This document shows positions 12,121 through 21,965 of a stretch of DNA of 64,000 bases, in pieces (positions within the stretch are counted from its first letter, which is position 1; each line of letters opens with the position of its first letter). Source of the stretch: Paragonimus skrjabini miyazakii (lineage: Eukaryota > Platyhelminthes > Trematoda > Plagiorchiida > Troglotrematidae); NCBI GenBank assembly GCA_014338405.1, contig JTDE01001048.1:15828-79827 (forward strand). The letters are read 5' to 3'. The notes under the pieces are model-generated. The model made no database searches. It had not been told where the DNA came from and saw nothing but the letters and a program-made list of their open reading frames with translations. The position numbers were made by a program, and so were the translations under genes.

Positions 12121-13407
12121 GTGCACGCACTATGGGGACCTGTCACTAAAGCAAATGACAAGTTACAGCTTCCTAACATGTGTGGATACACGTTAACTAT
12201 GCATATACTTTTACGCGTTCACTGTCTTATGTTTCAAAGTAACCTGTATAGGATTTCATGCGATGAACAACTTCGCAGGCCAAGTACTTTCGTGGTCACA
12301 TCATTGGGAATTATCGAGCGGCATGTTCCGGATTATACAGCTAATTCTTTATTGTACAAACAATACGCTTATTGTATTTCAGTTTTTAATGATGCTGCTT
12401 ATTTTGGCTTGTTTTCCAATCTCATTAATAATATTCACTGTAACCTATCTTTGTCTCAGAAAGTTGAATCGAACAATAGTTTACTTTTTTTGGATGTACT
12501 CATTACTACAAGTGCGAATCGCACATTACAGCGCAGGGTTCACCTCAAAGCAACATATGGAGGTCAGTGTCTCCAGTTTTTTAGCTTTGCTCCTATTGCA
12601 TATAAACACGGTTTGGTTAAAACACTGTTTCATAACGTCAAACGTATTTTTACCCCTGACACACTGAAGACAGAACAGCGGACGCTGATACAAACTTTGC
12701 TCTCAAATGGATGTCCCGAAAAGTTCCGTGAGGCACATACTACTTTGAATAAGAGAATTGAGCCCATACTTACGGCTCAGAGGAAGGATGTTTTTCCAGT
12801 CTTATCATTCAAAGGTGACAACCTGACCAACGATGTAAACAACAAACTAAAGTCTGCCCTGACTCAAACGTATGCTGCTGCGCATTTGCGTTTAGTTCGA
12901 CTCATCCGACGACCAGTTCTCCGTAATCGCAAAAGTAGTTTGTTAAACTCTTCTGTCTCCTATGTTGTGTACCAGTTCACTTGCAAATGCAGTGATGTTT
13001 CCATAGGCAGAACAGATCGGCAACTGTCACAGCGAGTCGCCGAACACATCTCGAAATGCTTGAAACAACTGATGGCCTACCAGCTCCATTGTGGTGAACT
13101 GACCGCTCGAAATCCAGCGTCATCGACTACTAAACGAATCATGACAAGAAGTCACCAAGTTGAACCATTATACTCATTCAAGATACTGTTGTGTAATCAG
13201 ACCCCAAAGTTCCTGGCTTTCTGCGAAGCCGTGCTAATCCAAACTGACCAGCCAATGTCCTGTGTACGGAAGTGGTCAGACAACTCATCGGGTTACCATG
13301 GTAGTGATTACATAACACGGTGTACTTGTGTGTCTAGTCCCTGTATATCCTTATCTGTATCATGTAAATCTCTGACATGCTTCACTTTTTCGACTGATGA
13401 GAACTGA
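12121..13407 (+). pseudogene. PLE A2 RT C-terminal half plus GIY-YIG endonuclease, catalytic site lost
   Basis: Open frame of 428 codons. Only residues from about 60 (SLGIIERHVPD) onward match PLE protein. The catalytic YVDD of the family is replaced by YAYC in YKQYAYCISVF, so both metal-binding Asp residues are gone. Further on, NLSLSQKVESNNSLLFLDV, GGQCLQFFSFAPIAYK and the endonuclease YQFTCKCSDVSIGRTDRQL are well kept; here the YIG reads SIG, losing its Tyr. A dead copy that happens to retain a long frame. It lies between the family A hammerheads at 10741 and 13391. Confidence 0.8.
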
Positions 13408-13430
13408 CGAAACGTTAACATACCTCAAAA
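13386..13430 (+). ncRNA. Hammerhead ribozyme relic (PLE A2 3' end)
   Basis: CTGATGA at 13394-13400 and GAAA at 13409-13412 are intact. Stem III has an internal C/A mismatch and the stem I strands (TCGA and CCTC) do not pair. Predicted inactive. Confidence 0.5.
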
Positions 13431-13440
13431 CTTGTCCTCT

Positions 13441-14284
13441 TTCTCAAGTGACGATATACTATTGATGGAGAAATTAAATATCTTTTACCCAGTTCGTCGT
13501 AGTTTCTGTTCAAATGCAAGTCGTTCTCATCGTATGTATGTTGCGGTTGATTGTTTTGAGAAGGCGATAACCTGTTTTCTTGTCGTCTGCTGAAATGCAT
13601 TAACGTTGCAAGATCCTTACAAATTTAGGAAGACTTTCGCGTATTATTTTTTTAATTTCCTATTATGTACAGTATGGAATATGTGATATCAGTAAGTATA
13701 TAAATTACTTACCAACCGATTACTAGATCACGCTTGAACTGAACATCTGACCCCTTCTGTTACTCTTCTGCTTTTGTTACTTTATTTGGTAGACAAGCTT
13801 GCAGGCCGCTTTGGTCCAGGGAACTACGTTGACAGCGTATTTGACTTTTGTTGGCACAACCACGACAGATCATTGAATGAGAACAAATAGCCGAAAAACA
13901 GTTGCTCCAACCTAGTTGTACTCCGCACAACTAACTGTGTACTGGTAATCGCATAATACGACGTCTTAATATGAAAGTCAAGGTTGCAAACAGCTGTTTT
14001 CGGTAATTCTCATCAGGCATATACAATTACAAGCGATTAATTTGACTTATATATAAAACAGGAATATGGTTATACGCAACGTTATTAGAATCTGTGGATG
14101 ACTGTCTAACCGGGTGGTGGCGGGTTTGTTTGTGTGAGTGTGTGTGTTGTGTTTACATGGATCATGTGACCGGTGTGTGATAACGTGTTAATCGGGTTAC
14201 TGGGACATAGGTATTCGGACGGTTTACACATGGTTGACCACGGGAGGTGTGGGGCCTGGACGAATTTCTTTTGGGCGCACAGTC
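13441..14284. other. Spacer between PLE copies; no gene
   Basis: It contains a GT-rich run around 14115-14155. A short minus-strand match to the SINE C body lies at about 13865-13930 (TAGGTTGGAGCAACTGT). Nothing else is recognisable. Confidence 0.4.
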
Positions 14285-14507
14285 CTAATATGAGTACGGC
14301 ATGGACCTAGCGTTCAGTTGCAACACCACCGTACGCATCAAAGGAAGGAGAGGATTCTTAGAGGATACGTCCAAACGTAGATAACTGTGATTGTCCAAAT
14401 GCTGGCCGTAAGCATCGGTGTATTTCTTATCGCAGTCGAGAAACGTACAACATTTCTTGAAACACTGTGTTCCCTTTAATAACTTCATAAGTGCAGTAAG
14501 AAGACAT

Positions 14508-14560
14508 ATGTTACCATATGTTAACATTTCGTTTACTCTCATCAGTCGCAAACGTAAAAC
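14508..14560 (-). ncRNA. Hammerhead ribozyme relic, PLE A3 3' terminal repeat
   Basis: Minus strand: GCGA-CTGATGA-GAGTAAAC-GAAA-TGTTAACAT-A as in the intact copy. The stem I 3' strand, however, reads TGGT instead of TCGC (GGTAACATATG follows), so stem I is broken. The core lies at 14545-14539. Confidence 0.6.
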
Positions 14561-14661
14561 ATGCGAGTTATATATGACACAGAAATAGAGATAGATAGGG
14601 TACGGACACGCATACAATCACACCACACACTATGTCCTAACCACCACGGCAACCCTATGGG

Positions 14662-15282
14662 TTATTTAAACCACTTTTGTACACACAGCGCCGGCTGGTG
14701 AGTTCTAATCAACATGGCTTCGCTAATGGCCAGTTGTTTCGGGTTCTTTTGATGCAACAATATTTTGAACAATCTAAATGAGTCAATCTGGTGACCTGTT
14801 ATCATGAGGTGTCTGGCTATCGATGATGCGGGGCTTCGAGTAACTGATTCACCGGTTTCAGATTGTTGTGTCATAAGTTGTTTCAACCAGTTTGGGACGT
14901 GTTCTGCCACTCGCTGAGATAGCTGTCGGTCTGTTCTGCCTATGTAAATGTCACCGCAACTGCAAGTGAACTGATAAACAACGTGTGAGACAGATTGGTC
15001 AGAAAAACTACGTTCGTGATTGTGTAGAACGGGTCCTTTGGTGGTTTGAACAAGACGTAATTGGGCAGCTGCGTACGTACGGGATAAAGCACATTGCAAT
15101 TTGTGCTTTATAACACTTGCCAGATGATCACCTTTGAATTGCAAAAACAAGAATATATCTTTCTTTTGAACGGTTTGCACTGGCTCGTTGCAATTGTTCA
15201 TCCTGCTATGAATGTCAATGAACTTTTCACGATATCCGTTTGCCAGCAAAGTGTTCCTCAGCATGTTTTCTTCTGTCTGCAA
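14662..15282 (-). CDS. PLE A3 linker and GIY-YIG endonuclease, shifted frame
   Basis: Frame of 206 codons overlapping the RT frame by 25 nt. It begins with QTEENMLRNTLLANGY, continues with VQKKDIFLFLQFKGD and TYAAAQLRLVQ, and then the endonuclease: YQFTCSCGDIYIGRTDRQL, RVAEH, SIARHLMITGHQ and SEAMLIRTHQ. Landmark residues of the GIY-YIG fold (Tyr, Tyr-Ile-Gly, Arg, Glu) are present. Compared with A2 (ACC CCT GAC), A3 reads ACC CCG AC, one base shorter, which explains the frame change. Whether this is damage or a frameshift site is discussed under findings. Confidence 0.82.
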   Translation of the reverse strand: MQTEENMLRNTLLANGYREKFIDIHSRMNNCNEPVQTVQKKDIFLFLQFKGDHLASVIKHKLQCALSRTYAAAQLRLVQTTKGPVLHNHERSFSDQSVSHVVYQFTCSCGDIYIGRTDRQLSQRVAEHVPNWLKQLMTQQSETGESVTRSPASSIARHLMITGHQIDSFRLFKILLHQKNPKQLAISEAMLIRTHQPALCVQKWFK

Positions 15283-16331
15283 CCTGTCGGGGTGAAAATA
15301 TGTCTGGCCCTATGAAATCGGGTTTTGACCAAACTCCGCTTGTATGCTACGGGAGCAAAGCTGGAGAACTGGAGATATTGTCCGCCCCATGTTGCTTTGC
15401 GATGGACCGGTCGCTGTAATGTTCCATCCCCACGCCTAATGATGAGCACGTCTAAGAATGCTAAACTGCCGTTTGATTCCCTTTCGTGAGACAAAGATAG
15501 GTTCGGATGAATAGAGTTAAGAAGATTAAAAAACAATTCAAAATGGGGAGTGTCCGTAAAAATCAAAATATCATCGACATATCGTTTGTACAATGAGGCT
15601 TTGGCAATGTTATCTGACACCTGCCGTTCAATCATTCCCAAGAAGATGCCGGTTAATGTTGGACCTAACGGACTACCCATAGCCACTCCATCTACTTGTC
15701 TATAAGAAAGTCCTTCAAAACTGAACCTGACATTTTCTGTACACAGTAAAATGAGATCCTTAAGATACTCAGGTGGAATACCTATTTCACAGTTTTGGCT
15801 GGAAATAAAATCACATAAAAACTCAACTGTCTCTCGAAGCGGAACGTTCGTGAAAAGGGAATCAACGGCAATCGAATACATAACTTTCGAACTCACCGAC
15901 ACGCGTTCTAATGTTTCTGCTAATTCAAAAGAATCCTTTAGGCAATGAGGGGATAACATTTTTCGAATGGGGTCCAACAGTTCCACCAGCCATCTAGCAA
16001 CGTTATGATACGCTGAATTGTTCATACACAAAATTGGTCGCAGAGGTATTCCTTCCTTGTGTATTTTTGGTGCACCCCTCATTCGTGGTGTTTCTGTGCC
16101 GATCGGCTTCATGTGCCTGTATTGATTTTCAGATATATGGCCGTGCAATAACAGTATCTGAAGTTGTCTCGTTATTTGCTTTTCCAGCAGTATGTTATTT
16201 TCTGTCGTTCTATCTTCTTTAAACTTTCGTTGGTCATCCAATATGGTATTCATTTTCGTCATATAATCGTCCTTGTTCATGATGACAACACCAGAACCTT
16301 TATCCGGCTTCAGAAACACCAAATGTCGCAT
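15258..16331 (-). CDS. PLE A3 reverse transcriptase
   Basis: Frame of 357 codons. FLKPDKGSGVVIMNKDDY occupies residues 6-23 (PLE-type N-terminal RT block) and GAPKIHKEGIPLRPI residues 86-100. Motif A is AVDSLFTNVPL with Asp157, motif B DGVAMGSPLGPTL at 214-226 and motif C YVDD at 251-254. A thumb follows (LAFLDVLI, GGQYLQFSSFAPVAYKRS). All three catalytic Asp residues are present. The Met start lies at the junction with the inverted terminal repeat; the natural N terminus is missing. The last seven or so residues (after HIFTP) run out of frame, and the protein continues in the next frame as the endonuclease. It copies element RNA from a nicked chromosomal end. Confidence 0.85.
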   Translation of the reverse strand: MRHLVFLKPDKGSGVVIMNKDDYMTKMNTILDDQRKFKEDRTTENNILLEKQITRQLQILLLHGHISENQYRHMKPIGTETPRMRGAPKIHKEGIPLRPILCMNNSAYHNVARWLVELLDPIRKMLSPHCLKDSFELAETLERVSVSSKVMYSIAVDSLFTNVPLRETVEFLCDFISSQNCEIGIPPEYLKDLILLCTENVRFSFEGLSYRQVDGVAMGSPLGPTLTGIFLGMIERQVSDNIAKASLYKRYVDDILIFTDTPHFELFFNLLNSIHPNLSLSHERESNGSLAFLDVLIIRRGDGTLQRPVHRKATWGGQYLQFSSFAPVAYKRSLVKTRFHRARHIFTPTGCRQKKTC

Positions 16332-16336
16332 GTTTT

Positions 16337-16389
16337 ACGTTTGCGACTGATGAGAGTAAACGAAATGTTAACATATCGCAACATATATC
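16337..16389 (+). ncRNA. Hammerhead ribozyme (type I, minimal), inverted terminal repeat of PLE A3
   Basis: GCGA is at 16343-16346, CTGATGA at 16347-16353 and GAA at 16362-16364. Stem III is at 16365-16374 (ATG-TTAA-CAT reading), the cleavage-site base is A16375 and the stem I partner is TCGC at 16376-16379. It has the same intact fold as the copy at 10741. Its orientation is opposite to element A3, so it would act only on transcripts from the plus strand. Confidence 0.75.
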
Positions 16390-16408
16390 TTCTTACTGCA
16401 CTTATGAA

Positions 16409-17844
16409 GTACAATATTTCACATAAGCTTGAATTAGATTGCAAAAGATGGCGCGCAGCGATAACCGGAAATGGACATCAATGATCTATTCAGTGAGACC
16501 TCGGGGTGCGTTACTGACAAGCGAATCCGATAGGGTCCTTCCAGGAAGTCCTCTGTTCTTTTGCCCTGCAGACCAGGTTGTTGAGCCAGATACCTCGGGT
16601 AATGTTTCTTAAATGCGCCTTTCGACGTAAATAACCGTGGGTATTCGGAGTTATCGGTTTTTCAAAGGACCAGTTTATTCGGTTTAATATTCCCCCTTTA
16701 TCCTGATTTCAGATGTTACTGAACGAGTTCACGACAATCAGTAACCGTGGACTAGTTTAAGGTCCATGCACCCGCTAAAATAAGCCAGTAAGATATTCTG
16801 GCAAGCGCTTTTTGAGTTTGGAACTAGGTGAGAGGATTGTCTATAGACAAAGAGTATATTCTGAAGGTTTCCGACAAAATGAGGCCTGATCTCGTGATCA
16901 TGTTGGAGTAAGGATTGAAACGTGTACAAAGACACAGGAATGTTTGTACAAGTGGATGATTATACATAATTAGATAAAGTACTTCACCCATTGATGGTCG
17001 GTAGAAACCAGAAATCCGCCTAGTGTTTGCATTTGACCCGATCGGTGTTACTTCAACTACTGCCAAACATATTTTCTGCAAAAATTTATCTAACATGCTG
17101 CGACAGACGAAATATTTGGAGAGCACTTTGACTGCCACTTATATGAACGCATTCCTTGGTCTTCGTGCTCCGGAGGACCGGTGACCGGATACTGTGCCCT
17201 TTCTCTATGTCGCACAAGTTGCCATTAGTGAAAAACTGATACAGTTGAGCGCATCTAATGAACCAGACATTCTGTGTAAACCAACCATTGCCCAAATTAA
17301 CCATACCATTTTTGGTTACCGATAACGTTTTTTGTACGAGGAAATCATCCAACCGGTCGTAGTCATATTGACTTAGACCATTCCATTGTTCCTGTGCAGG
17401 AAATAATCAATTGCAGCTATGAAATGGTCAACTGGAAATTGAGAAAAGCAGCGTCTGCCAAAGAGCATTGATAGTCAATCTGCCTGGGTTACAACATTGC
17501 AGTGTGCCTAGTAGCCACTTGACAGAGATCTTAGCAACTGCGCAAACTATTTCCAAAGAAACCACTTCCGAGGGTGCACCACAAATACGGCAGAGGTGAG
17601 TTTCTGTCAGCTCGACAGAATAAATGGTCAAACATCTGTTAATTTACTGTGACTCCGAATACGACAGTGACCACCGTGAGCTGAGCCGCAAACTCACAAA
17701 AAGCCTTCACATGCATATTCAGTCCATAAAACTGATGAGATAGAGAGGACATTTTGTCAAGAAACCATCGAACGCTATATTTTGTGATTAGTGTTAGAGC
17801 TGGTTGGTGACAAAATGATAGACTATACTCGCTCATGATAGATC
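16409..17844. other. No recognisable gene or repeat
   Basis: Three neighbouring minus-strand frames of 65-104 codons occur at 16738-17352, and two more to 17836. None carries a motif I recognise. Confidence 0.45.
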
Positions 17845-18005
17845 AGACCCCACGATCTAGTGGACAAGTGTCTGGACTATAATTTGCCACCTACTCACGG
17901 GTTGTGGGTTAAGTTTTACAGCGTACGTAATAATGAAACCCAACTTGGTCGAAACAACTGTCCATCACTTCGCTGGCGAGCACGGGGACCAACTGTCTGG
18001 GATGA
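17845..18005 (+). repeat. SINE family C copy
   Basis: A-box-like CTAGTGGACAAGTGTCTGG (about 17857-17875) and a weak B-box region (GGGTTGTGGGTTAAG) are followed by the family body GAAACCCAACTTGGTCG, CATCACTTCGCTGG and GGGGACCAACTG. The body matches the repeat at the left edge of the window. Confidence 0.55.
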
Positions 18006-20049
18006 ATCACGAATTTGTACCTTGATTCTATCGGTGGATAATTATACTGTAAACTTTGTGAAGCAATTAGTTTGGCAAGCCTATGCGGCTATAGACGACA
18101 AGGGTAATGACGTTAGTTACGGCATTACCGACGATCCTCTGTGCGAAACGTAATTGGCTTTGGGACTGAAATTATTAAAACATGCCGAAGTTGTAGCTTT
18201 TTCTACAAGCTGTTGTCAAATGGAATTATATGGAACAGTTGTCTGAATTTACTGCACTTCTTCGTCCAGTATCATACACCGAGGAAATCCATTTTGAGCG
18301 AGCTAGAAAAAAAATCACATCCATTCACATCGAAAGTGCCGAATCATACAAGTCGACAACCACAGAGGTAACAGCCATATACCCATAGTATCCAAGTTAA
18401 TCACATGTCACATAATGCAGTGGTTTGTGAAACAAAGAGACACTAAAGTGCAAGTAACCCAGACGTGTTCACCACCCGGTAGTGGCAATATCGATCATGT
18501 ACTGGTTTGTGACAGGCACTAGAAGGTCAGCAGTCCTCTCCTCAACTAACGGTCATGATACTTTAGGAGTCAGAAGCTGCTTTCAATCTGATTGTCTGTT
18601 ACGCATTCTGAAACATCTTCCATTATAGATGTGTTTGTATGGGATATAAGTATGTGTTGAATTTGATGTCTGTCTGCTTTGGTTGTAAGGTGAGCACTTG
18701 TGAACAGATGTTTCAACTCTTCTCTTTTTTATTGGCGTTATACAGATGAGTCTAACCTTTCGTTTCTAAGTTAAGTACGCCATAGAGGATACGCTGAAAA
18801 GTACACCTGGTGATTCCGAGAAGTTTGGAGTGGAGCTTCTGGTAAGGTTTAAGTTGGACGATTTTCATTATTCGGTTCTTTCACAAATTACATATAGAAC
18901 ATGTTGAATTGGTTACATGATAGAACTTGTAAGTGTTGTTTGCACGTTGCACCTTCAACTTTTTAGCTGTTACTTTTAAATCGGGTTTACCCCGTTTCCA
19001 TGTTTGTTGCTGCAAGCGGATTAATGAAGACGGTTAACTTCTACGATTACGTTAGCAATACCAGCTGATTGGTCTGTAACATTTCTGATCAAGTGTCCAC
19101 GAGGATAACAGGAGCACATAGTGCATTCTGTACAGTTCGTAACTTACGACATCATTAAGTAGACTACACAGTACGTGTCCTTTTAATCACGATCTGCGTA
19201 TATTGGACGTGGATATTTCCAGGAGAAGTTATATCAACTTTGTCTTCTCTCTCCAGGCTATATTGCGCGAACTGATTGGTTCAGTCTGTCGATGCGTACT
19301 TTGAAAATATCCAAGATCGTAGCAGATAGGCAAGACAATGAAACTTATGCAGTCTATGCTGGTTTAGTTGCGTGCTCCGTATCCCAATGAAAAGTTTGTC
19401 TCACCGCATATCGTTTGATGCGGCTGCTGAGGGTTGGAAAAATCACAAAGCAGTGCCTAGACGGTGATCTCGTGATAGACCATGAGAAACATAACCACCT
19501 AGCTGTGCATAGTTGGTTGGTTCCGCTTGCCAGGCTGGGAAGTGCGTGATCATCCCCATCACTGACAAATAGCGTTCTTGAACATGTCTCTGTGAAACAG
19601 TCAGTGGCCAGTCAGCGTGAGTGGGATTATGCGCTCTTCCTATTAGGTTTGCAGTATTTTGTTTTCTCTAGTACTTATTCACTTCTTCTACAAAAGTGCG
19701 GTTATTTACTAATTTGCCAGACCGTGAGGTATCGTCAGAATCAACGGCGTTCCGAGCCATGGTAAATTCAGCTAACCTTTATCTAACCAACATTCGAATT
19801 CACTGGGGTTATCTCATCGCTCTCTTGTTTTGTAATTCACAACGCTGAATTTATTTTTACATGAGTGAATGTGACCCAGAAACATTTTCGGTCAAATAAC
19901 GTTTTATAACATCTATTTCAAAGCTAACGCACATAGAACAACCTCACACTACAGATGTCCTACCGAATTCAATGCAAAGACCCTCTTAGTTGCAGTAAAA
20001 ATCCATAAAACAATGTCAACCATTTTTGCTACTATACACAAACGCAAAC
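18006..20049. other. No recognisable gene or repeat
   Basis: Two short plus-strand frames overlap the end of the SINE (to 18371). The rest shows no coding or repeat signal I can name. Confidence 0.45.
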
Positions 20050-20062
20050 AGTCTAGTGCATA

Positions 20063-20391
20063 TTTTAGATGAGACCCAACTGTGAAAAATCAGGGCTCCG
20101 GCTGGCTTCGAACCAGCGACAGAAACACCGTGTCTCAAAGCGGCAAGCGCTCTACCAGCTGAGCTACGAAAACACACCAGAAGCTTGGAAATTTCACATT
20201 TGGACTCGGTTACCCACCCGTCCCACTGTCTCATATGGAATCCACCAAATGATCCAAGGGATCGACTACCCCGGAAGGATTTCTTGAATAGTTCACGCTG
20301 GAATCCACCAACGCCACTGGTGAGCAGCCGAAGCCTTGACTTTTTACAGTTGGGTCTCATCTAAAATCATCAATCTGCCAAACTACTTATT
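20063..20391 (-). mobile_element. tRNA-like short element with terminal inverted repeats and 13-bp TSD
   Basis: A unit bounded by inverted repeats at 20063-20089 and 20341-20366 (TAGATGAGACCCAACTGT). It is followed by a 25-bp tail and flanked by a 13-bp direct repeat, AGTCTAGTGCATA, at 20050-20062 and 20392-20404. Inside, near the 3' end on the minus strand, is a tRNA-like domain (about 20170-20096). Two more copies lie at 56435-56705 and 56735-56930. The long duplication suggests LINE-machinery insertion, as for a SINE. Confidence 0.75.
20096..20172 (-). pseudogene. tRNA-like domain (not a functional tRNA)
   Basis: On the minus strand the D arm is perfect (GCTC-AGCTGGTA-GAGC, A box TAGCTCAGCTGGTAGAGC). 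The T arm is also perfect (GCTGG-TTCGAAG-CCAGC, B box GGTTCGAAGCC). The anticodon region is wrong: the stem closes only around a loop of about 10 nt, and the two acceptor ends do not pair. It is probably a polymerase III promoter remnant, not a tRNA gene. Confidence 0.65.
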
Positions 20392-20404
20392 AGTCTAGTG
20401 CATA

Positions 20405-21698
20405 GTTGAAAGTAACCGGAAAGTGAAATGCTGCAGAATGAAGTTGGAGTTCTACACCATCGGTTTGCCAGGACTGAGTCTATCTATCTTTGCCACTCGT
20501 TGCATACCGAATACTAATTTAGAAGAGAACATTTGATCAGGTATTTCCGAACAATCATTTCAATCAAGTTGCCTTCAAAATGTTCCTCAATGCTCATGGA
20601 AGTCAACTTTGTACTCGACAGACCTATTTATATGTTGGGGAAGTTTCACCCTGAAAGCTTTTGTATGATGGTTAACTTGCTGGTCTGTCCATATCTTGAG
20701 ATGAATACTCAGGCTTCTCGTTTTTATGTGATGAGAGATAACAGTAGAATCAAGAAGGCTTATGAGAATATTACAAAGTGAATGTGTACTTAGTTATCTG
20801 TCCTACCCGAAGGGTCCTTTGAAATTGGATCAATTTTCTGCGTTATAGACAGACTAGTTAATCTAGTCTAAGTCTTTGAGATTCTTTACAAACCAAACCA
20901 CTTGTTTTAAAATGTTCATAGACAACATAAATCGTTCTTTTAAGAGTTACTTGCTGAATGTGTAACATAAAATGAGCCGGTGTTTGAATATATCTAAACC
21001 AAGCCACATCGCAAGTCTGTTATATTTACGTCATTCACTTACAAACTCAGGCATTGGCTTGATACACACTCAGAACACCCAGTTAGCATATGATTACTGG
21101 ATATTCTGAGGCAAGTTGTAACTGCCCTCAGTTTGTAATCGATACCCTTAGTTAGTTGTTTGCGTGCTTGTTTACTTTTTTCATGTCGTAATTTAGTGGT
21201 ATATTTGGTAAGACGCGTCTGAGTTAATACTCTCGTCTGAGATGACTCCAGCAGTTGGTTTTGTATTGTTACAGTTGCTAACTTTTCCAATCATTTCATC
21301 TCAAACAGGTTACCCTTTCATAACTTTCTTCTCATGAGTACTTCCTGCTTTTCCCAACCTGTATTTTTTTACAACAAATTGAAAGGTACAAAGTTATTTG
21401 GAGTCAACGAAATTAGATTTACTACGCATCCACTTATTTGTATACCATGTAATCCTCTGACTATAAAATACTTAACGTAACGTGCAGATACCATTGCATT
21501 ATTCTAGTAGGTGGGTCGGAAACAGTCCAACACCAGTTTACAAAGCCTAGTAAACACAGTCTGTGAAAATGTCTTCCTTGATAGAAACTATGTGTATGCA
21601 AACAAACCGAGTTCTGGCAGGTCATGCAAAATTCACTTTCAGCCACATAAAATTAACCAACTTCCGGGGTGGATATTTAATTCCATGTTTTTTCTTAC
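20405..21698. other. Downstream intron of the cadherin gene; no exon seen
   Basis: If the cadherin gene continues, this is its next intron. I searched the minus strand for DxNDNxP, LDRE and DxDxG motifs and found none here or further left. Confidence 0.45.
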
Positions 21699-21965
21699 AT
21701 GTGGTGTGATTCTCAAAAATTGCCAGTTCTACCCTCCCTTCTAGTTCCGGTGGATTGTCATTCACGTCTATGATCGTGACTAGGACACCGACCGAGGCAT
21801 TCAGTGAAGGCGTTCCATGATCCGAAGTATGCACGTTGAATTGTAGAGAGTCTCGGGTTTCGCGATCCAGTGATCGACGCACGGTTATCTGACCAGTGTT
21901 CTCGTTGATCACGAAATAGTCCATATCCGGTCCAGATAGCCAAAAAGTCAATTTTGCATTTTCTC
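21699..21965 (-). CDS. Cadherin-superfamily gene, internal exon e (last one recognisable)
   Basis: Exon of 267 nt: two bases completing Gly, 88 codons, one trailing base. The acceptor is GTTAG|GAGAAAATGC at 21965 and the donor is ACCACAT|GTAAGA at 21699/21698. Joined across a 16.2-kb intron to exon d, it gives the textbook junction DMDEG-ENAKLTFWLSG. It continues with NENTGQITVRRSLDRE, SDHGTPSLN and linker DVNDNPPEL, and starts a fifth repeat (VELAIFENHTT). The trailing phase is 1. The continuing open frame beyond 21699 (KKKHG...) is intronic. No further cadherin exon, membrane segment or cytoplasmic tail is visible at lower coordinates. The 3' end is therefore either outside the window or in exons too short to recognise. 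Confidence 0.9.

Larger units (their letters stand above)
11440..13440 (+). mobile_element. Penelope-like retroelement A2, heavily decayed
   Basis: Traces run from the N-terminal RT motif at about 11450-11500 (FPKPD, stop, GSDVV; compare FLKPDKGSGVV in A3). RT motifs A and B follow at 11798-12031, then a rearranged stretch at 12032-12270, the rest of the RT and the endonuclease to 13310, a UTR, and a degenerate hammerhead near 13391. The 5' terminal repeat would be the one at 10741, shared with A1. Confidence 0.75.
14457..16408 (-). mobile_element. Penelope-like retroelement A3 with inverted terminal repeats and candidate TSD
   Basis: This is the most complete family A copy. On the minus strand, an inverted terminal-repeat piece (16408-16329) is fused directly to the RT at the PDKGSG motif. 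The RT frame (16331-15258), endonuclease frame (15282-14662), UTR and a 3' terminal repeat with hammerhead relic (down to 14457) follow. The flanks carry a 12-bp near-direct repeat, GTACAACATTTC (14445-14456) and GTACAATATTTC (16409-16420), a plausible target-site duplication. The 5' truncation capped by an inverted pLTR is a known PLE outcome. Confidence 0.85.

Noticed and set aside
20096..20172. Functional tRNA gene on the minus strand
   Set aside because: D and T arms are perfect, but the anticodon loop is too long and the acceptor stem does not pair; it lies inside a repeat with further copies.
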